Part shown: piece by piece, positions 58,730 to 64,000 of the stretch | How the letters are laid out: the number at the start of each line of letters is the position of its first letter | How positions within the stretch are numbered: position 1 is the stretch's first letter | Assembly: GCF_028769735.1 (NCBI RefSeq) | Contig: NC_088173.1 | Location: forward strand, 65,441,963-65,505,962 | Length of the DNA stretch: 64,000 nucleotides | From: Zonotrichia leucophrys gambelii | Taxonomy: Eukaryota; Chordata; Aves; Passeriformes; Passerellidae | Direction: 5' to 3' | Translations under genes and position numbers: made by a program | Notes under the pieces: model-generated | Seen by the model: the letters and a program-made list of their open reading frames with translations, nothing else | Database searches by the model: none | What the model was told of the DNA's origin: nothing

Positions 58730-58870
58730 CTTATAAAAGACTGAGCATTTCTGCCTGGTGTGAGAAGAGCATCTCCAAGCTGTGTGGGGACGTTCTTTGA
58801 GCTTCCACTTTTGTGTCTCTCATGGACAAACACAAAGTGAAGCGGCAACGTCTGGATCGCATATTTGAAG
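58730..58870 (+). other. CTBP1: CTBP1 exon 2 (5'UTR plus first coding segment)
   Basis: The 141-bp exon is bounded by a very good acceptor (pyrimidine run TTTATCTTTCTGTTCACAG ending at 58729) and a GT donor at 58871-58872 (GAAG|GTTGGA, weaker than consensus). The first 92 bp are untranslated and contain no upstream ATG. A TGA at 58798-58800 is in frame with the coding start, so no AUG-initiated N-terminal extension from exon 1 is possible on this transcript. Confidence 0.8.
58822..58870 (+). CDS. CTBP1: CTBP1 first coding exon, nuclear-localisation type N-terminus
   Basis: The frame reads MDKHKVKRQRLDRIFE plus the first base of a split Gly codon, then a donor. This matches the N-terminal exon of CtBP2 (MALV-DKHKVKRQRLDRICEG) and its counterparts in other vertebrate CtBPs, and the splice phase fits a following GVRPPIMNG-type exon. 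The basic KVKRQR stretch acts as a nuclear localisation signal in CtBP2, where nearby lysines are acetylated. I assign CTBP1 rather than CTBP2 because the gene is head to head with MAEA, the CTBP1 neighbour in amniotes. CtBP proteins are NAD(H)-sensing members of the D-2-hydroxyacid dehydrogenase fold that bind PxDLS motifs and recruit histone-modifying complexes. The dehydrogenase-like body lies beyond the right edge. The ATG has C at -3 and G at +4, a moderate context. Confidence 0.88.
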
Positions 58871-61800
58871 GTTGGACATTTCAATTTCTAATGTTAATTG
58901 TGTTAGTTTTGTGGAATACTGATATTTGCTCTGGGTCATTCTGTGTATTTGTAATTGAGTTGTAGTTGCTGTTGAGGTAATATTGAATGTGCACAAATAC
59001 TGGTTTTTGGGTGGAAACTGATCCAGACAAAGAAGAGAAACTAGTCTGTGACCTGTTCTGGAGTTGAGTTGGCTTTCATCTTAGCATTTTACAACATTCT
59101 GTGAGCTTATATAAAACAACAATTTCAAAAGGGCAGGATGACCACATAGTGCTCTCAGGAGTCTTTCTCTACAGGCTTGCCTCATGTAGAGTGATTTAAC
59201 AGCTTGTATCTGATCCTTGAAAGGAAGTAAAAAGTCAGATGAAAATAAAACAAAAATTGCAGGAGACTCCCAAATGCTAAATGAGTATTAATAAAAATAG
59301 TGTGAATTCTAGTGGAAGGACTTGTAATCATTTGGATCTCTCATTTTACCTCAGGTCACAAATGACAAATTGCATATTCTTGCTCTTTTCTCCAAAAGGT
59401 TTTTAGAGCTGGTATGAAAGCAGGTTGTGGAATAAGTTGTACTGTTTTTAATGAATGGTCTGGACTAAATGAATTTTTATATTAAAGTGTTAGTTTCTCA
59501 CTAAAAGGCAAGGGAATAGTTAATTTCTTTTTGACACAATGGGAGCCAGAGTACAGACTGGTGGGCACAGGGTCTCTGCGTCATGGCTAAGGATGTGAAC
59601 TGGGGGTGAAGCCTTTGCCTCCTCCACATGTTGGTCTTGAGACCCTTTCCCAGCAGCTGTGTTGTGTGAGGAGTCCCTGGCAATGGATTTTTACCCTTTG
59701 TGCCAGTGTGAGTGTGACTCTACCAAGAGCTACAGTGAGAAGTTGATTTGTACTAAAACCTTTTCTTGGCATATTTTCCATTGGTAAATTCCTCAGTCCC
59801 GGTCGCTGCTCAGCTGACAGAGCAGTTGCCTGGAAGGGGCAGCTGGAAAAGCTCAGTGGGGTTGCTGGGACTGTTTATCCTAACACAGCCAGAGAAAGGG
59901 ACATTTCATCCAGATATCAAAGGGTGCAGCTCCACATTTGGTTTGGGTGATGAATCTCCTTGTCAGTCTTCCAAAAGTGGCCAAGCCCAGCCATGGTTGC
60001 CAGGTCCAGGCTGTAACTGTGTCCCACCTAGACTGCTTGGCCAGGTGGGCAGAACTGCTCCCTGGAGACTGATCCCTGCTCAGAGAAATGGGAGCTGACT
60101 GCAGAGGATGATGAAATTGGGAAGGCTGCCCCGCTTTCTGTGCATCTCTGCTGTTAGACCAGCTAGGACTGACCTAGGAGTGTGCATGCTCTTCTTCTCT
60201 GCTCCCAGTCTCAGTTCCCCATCCCGGAGTTTCTGTATCCAACTCTTCAATAAAAAATGGAGAATATTAATTTTTATTTCTTTTGGCCTGTGTTAGTCAG
60301 CAGAATCAGCAAGGTGTGAAGAAGAATGACAAAGCTGTCCCTTTTGATGGCAGCCAGCAGTCAGAGCAGCTCAGCCCATCACTGCAATCTCAGCCTCCTA
60401 ATGGGCTGATTCTGAGCAACAGAACAGCCTGAGAGGCCAAAAGTCTGTGATGGTGTGGGAAGGAACATTGCCAGGGACAGAGGTACAGAGCAGCAGCCAC
60501 TGGCACTGAAACAGCAGTGGCTTCCCCCAGGCTGTGTGCCCACATCCAGTGATGCTCCTTTGTCTGGCTTGTTCTCCCTGCCCTGCACAATTCACTGCAT
60601 CCATCCTATGGTCAAATCTGCTTGGCCATGCCATGGAGGGAACTGATCCACTTGCAAAGTGGTGTAGGAAAAAAAGGGGGTTTTAGCCACCTCTCTGCTT
60701 CCTTAATCCCATTCACCAAACAGCCAGGTTGCGAAAATAGAGTGGGAAGGCCAGGCAGAAAATGATCAGGAGGAGAGGGGGTAAAGCAACAGGTATGGAA
60801 ACATGGGGTAAAACAACAGGTGTGGAAACATGGGGTAAAACAACAGGTATGGAAACATGGGGTAAAATAAAAGGTGTGGAAACATGGGGTAAAACAGCAG
60901 GTGTGGAAACATGGGGTAAAACAACAGGTATGGAATCATGGGGTAAAATAACAGGGAAATGGGGTAAAACAGCAGGTATGGAAACATGGGGTAAAATAAA
61001 AGGTGTGGAAACATGGGGTAAAACAGCAGGTATGGAAACATGGGGTAAAATAAAAGGTGTGGAAACATGGGGTAAAACAACAGGTAAGGAAACATGGGGT
61101 AAAACAGCAGGTATGGAATCATGGGGTAAAACAACAGGTATGGAAACATGGGGTAAAACAGCAGGTATGGAAACATGGGGTAAAACAACAGGTATGGAAA
61201 CATGGGGTAAAACAGCAGGTGTGGAATCATGGGGTAAAACAACAGGTAAGGAAACATGGGGTAAAACAGCAGGTGTGGCAACATGCCTGACATTTTACAG
61301 CTCTGGGAACCCAGTCTGGCTCCCAAGTGTTGGAACTGTGTTCTGCTCCTGTGTGTCTGTGTGCTCAAATGTATTTTGAGGCTTGTAACACATTTCCCTG
61401 ATGATGATTTCAGAGTGTAAAAAGGGATAAAAACTAGGGGGTTGGTTTGTTTTTTAATGGCCTTTTTTCTACATATGGTCTTGTTCTGGTTTAAAAATTA
61501 ATTATGCAGAATTGTTCTCTGATATATGTGCCTTTCATAACACAACCTAAGTATTTTATATTTTAGAAATTTGTGTGATGTTTTACAAAGCTTAGGGAAT
61601 GTAGTGAGCTGTAGAACTATTAAAGGTGGTTTATCTTCTTGGTCAGCTTTTCTGTCCATCAGTTTGTGCATTGCTTTCTTCTCTGGAACTTTCTCTTAGA
61701 AGAGAATATTTTAAATATGCACTTTATTTCTATTGCAAGTTCACTTAAAAATAGGCTGCAATAACTTGCTAACTACTGCTAACTATGTATTTTTTCATGA

Positions 61801-64000
61801 ATTCTTGAATATAATGAAGCTTAATGGAGCTCAGTAAATGATTTTGTCTCTGAGGTACCCATGATTCCCTTTGATGATTTCTTAAATATAAAATTGAATA
61901 TTTGCTTTTATTCCCAAAGCTGTTTGTAATTATATTTTTTGTGCACATTTCAATGTTCTGCCATTGAAGGCTGTCCCTTAAAAAGCCAGGTATTAAATTC
62001 TGGTTTCTAACTTCCAGCACTAACTGTGAATTATGCTGTGGCATCAGGACATGATTCAAGGCACTCTGAGATGCTAATATTAAACTCACTTCGCAATTTG
62101 TAAAATAACATTCAGGATTCTTCCCTTGGAGATGAATGGTACCACGACATGTGAAAGATTAATTAGTTACTGATTATATTGTTCTTTGTCCCCCTCTCCG
62201 GTGATGCTGGTGATTGCAGAGCATAATTACAGAAGTATACATTTGGCAGAACAGTTGGAAGTGTCACAGTGCAAAAATAAAATGTGTTCATTTTGTGGGT
62301 AATTTGAAAAATTCAAAATGTTTTTGGCATTTTGAAAAGTTGTTATCTCTAATTAAGGTATTATTGTGCTTTATATTGTAACAAACTGTAAACAATGCTG
62401 TTTATTTGCTTATATTCTAGAAATCCTTAATTAAATTGGTGTATGTTTTACTGACCATTGCTTGGCAGTTCCCTTGGGCTGCCTGACCCCTCCTGCATTT
62501 GCTGGGTGCTGATGGATGAAGGAACAGAAGGAGGTGCAGGCAGGGGGAATGGCTGAATTGTCTGTCCAGGGGCTTGCTGAACACTGTGCATTATTTTTAA
62601 GCACATTATTTTGGTGCCTCAGCGCTATATATTTATTATACACTGCTTTTGGTGGCTTTCCAAGCTTTAGGGAACACTGGTGCAGGAGGAAAGGGGCTCT
62701 CTCATTTTTGCACAGGTATTAGGGATGAAAGTACAGCACAATGCTGGAAATGTTACTGGAAAATTCAGAGGACTTTCCCAATTAGGTAATTTCTTCCCAG
62801 AGCACCTCGTGTGATATTTGCACAGCAAAGACTCAACATGTGCCAGGTACAAGTCTGGGAAGACCCTGTCTGTCCCCAGACAGGTGGGGATTTTTTTTTG
62901 GCTTTTTGTTTTGTTTTTTTTCTTCTGGTGTTGATAAAGCAAAAAGCATCTTAGCACTCAGAATGCTCAATCATTTCCTAATTTTTTTTCTTTTTTGTGC
63001 AGCACTAGTGTAATGTTATTCTTTATATGTGCATGTTGCTTCATCTTTTTAAAAGTGCCCAGAAGAAAAGTTGCAATGAGTTTTAGCTATTTTAGCAGTG
63101 ATGCTTTATTACCTAAGAAATGAAGAGTTGGCCAGGATCATAAATTGGAAAAGAAAGTGCATATTAATGGGATGAATTTCTGAAATTTCAGATAAAATCT
63201 CTCGTCTTCGCTTTTATGAAGGGCAGCCTTTCTTTGGGAAGGTTTGATTAGTGGCAAATACCCAAGTGTGATGCGCTTTGAAGGACAGTAAAAGTGCATG
63301 ATAAATGAATAGTTTCTTTTCAAGGATATGGCCTGGGCTTTCTTTCTTTACAAGGAAACATCTGTGTTTTTAGAGCTTCTTTTTGCTGCTTGAGATGTAA
63401 TAAGATCAATCTTCAGTTTGTAGTTGATGTGGAATATGTTGATGGTTCCAGGAGGAATGCAAAGGGAAAAAAATCAGATAGGAATTCAATTTGGTTGTCT
63501 TTCCAAATTGATAGAGAAATCTTGTAATTAAGAGTGACTTAATTAAAAGAAAAATGCATTCACTTTCTTGATTTCTTTTGCTTGTGTGTGTAATAGCTTG
63601 GCTTTTTCACTAGTGGGAAGTACCAGGTTGAGAAATGCCAAGTGTTTCTTCGTGACCATTGATGGATCTTATCTGGTTTGTGTAAACTGGGATTTGAGCC
63701 CTTGCAGGGGCAGTTGAGTTTTCTTCTATTCATAAGAAGATGGCTTGGTCAGGGCTTTCCCTGAATTTCAAAAAGCACTTTTACTGAACTTGGTCTGTAC
63801 CATGTGAGTTGATCTGTAAATAGGAGGAAGGAGGAATAAATGTTTCCAGGCAGTGGGTGCCCTTTGCTCTTTGTGTAAGTGGGAATTGCAGATGTCAAAT
63901 TCTTTGGAGAACAAGAGCTGCAGTTCTCTTAACATGCAGATTTGAACGTGTTCTTCATTGTTTCACTTGTGGAGATACTGGAGAAAGAAAGGAAATCACA
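58871..64000 (+). other. CTBP1: CTBP1 intron 2 (partial)
   Basis: This follows the exon 2 donor and runs off the right edge. No exon encoding the conserved CtBP body (GVRPPIMNGP..., VALLDGRDC...) was found before 64000. It contains the 27-bp minisatellite at 60.78-61.28 kb. A moderately GC-rich but unrecognised stretch lies at about 59.5-60.65 kb. From about 61.4 kb to the end it is AT-rich, with possible conserved blocks near 62.1 and 63.0-63.3 kb. Confidence 0.75.
60778..61284. repeat. Minisatellite, 18 copies of a 27-bp unit
   Basis: The unit is 'ggtatggaaacatggggtaa' plus 'aacaaca', with variants at a few positions (t/a and a/g in 'ggtatgg', 'acaaca/acagca/ataaaa', 'aaacat/aatcat'). One copy near 60951 is 9 bp shorter. 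The period is nine codons, so a frame of about 200 residues (repeat GMETWGKTT) stays open on plus and another (FYPMFPYLL) on minus. Neither has supporting exon signals, and both are treated as non-coding. The array lies in CTBP1 intron 2. Confidence 0.95.

Noticed and set aside
1..64000. tRNA, rRNA, CRISPR or bacterial-type operon features
   Set aside because: No cloverleaf with A/B boxes, rRNA text or direct-repeat/spacer array was seen; the two long tandem arrays have no unique spacers and are minisatellites.

Overview
The window looks like nuclear DNA from a bird, probably a passerine. Nearly all recognisable interspersed repeats are CR1 LINE fragments with the typical avian 3' end ('...ccaaccca.tgattctgtga'). 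Two LTR insertions have 6-bp target duplications. Most of the sequence is AT-rich intron around one CpG island. The passerine assignment is inferred from the LTR types and was not tested.

Two genes are supported, and both are only partly inside the window. Positions 1-4371 on the minus strand hold the first coding exon of MAEA (4303-4371, a subunit of the CTLH/GID ubiquitin ligase) and part of its first intron. The plus strand from about 5.1 kb to the window end is the 5' part of CTBP1, an NAD(H)-binding transcriptional corepressor. It has a non-coding first exon ending at a GTGAGC donor at 5243, a first intron of about 53.5 kb, and a short coding exon (58730-58870) that encodes MDKHKVKRQRLDRIFE. 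Intron 2 runs off the right edge. The head-to-head MAEA/CTBP1 order matches other amniotes, including human 4p16.3. The genes share a CpG-island promoter (about 3.85-5.56 kb) with four CCAAT boxes and five GC boxes but no convincing TATA box.

Region by region: 1-4302 is MAEA intron 1 with two plus-strand CR1 pieces. 4303-5610 is the divergent promoter, both first exons and a G-quadruplex motif. 5.6-58.7 kb is CTBP1 intron 1. It contains a secondary CpG cluster followed by a possible conserved non-coding block (9.3-10.7 kb), a complete 914-bp coding-less LTR retrotransposon (31247-32160), three stacked CR1 fragments of which one has expanded into a roughly 38-bp minisatellite (48.4-50.3 kb), and a 421-bp solo LTR (55674-56094). 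58.9-64 kb is CTBP1 intron 2 with a 27-bp minisatellite (60.78-61.28 kb).

No other protein-coding gene, tRNA, rRNA or CRISPR array could be supported. The many open frames inside introns are chance or repeat-derived. The most interesting items are the miniature LTR element, the CTBP2-like nuclear-localisation exon in CTBP1 with its rearranged start codon, and the two minisatellites whose units resemble splice sites.
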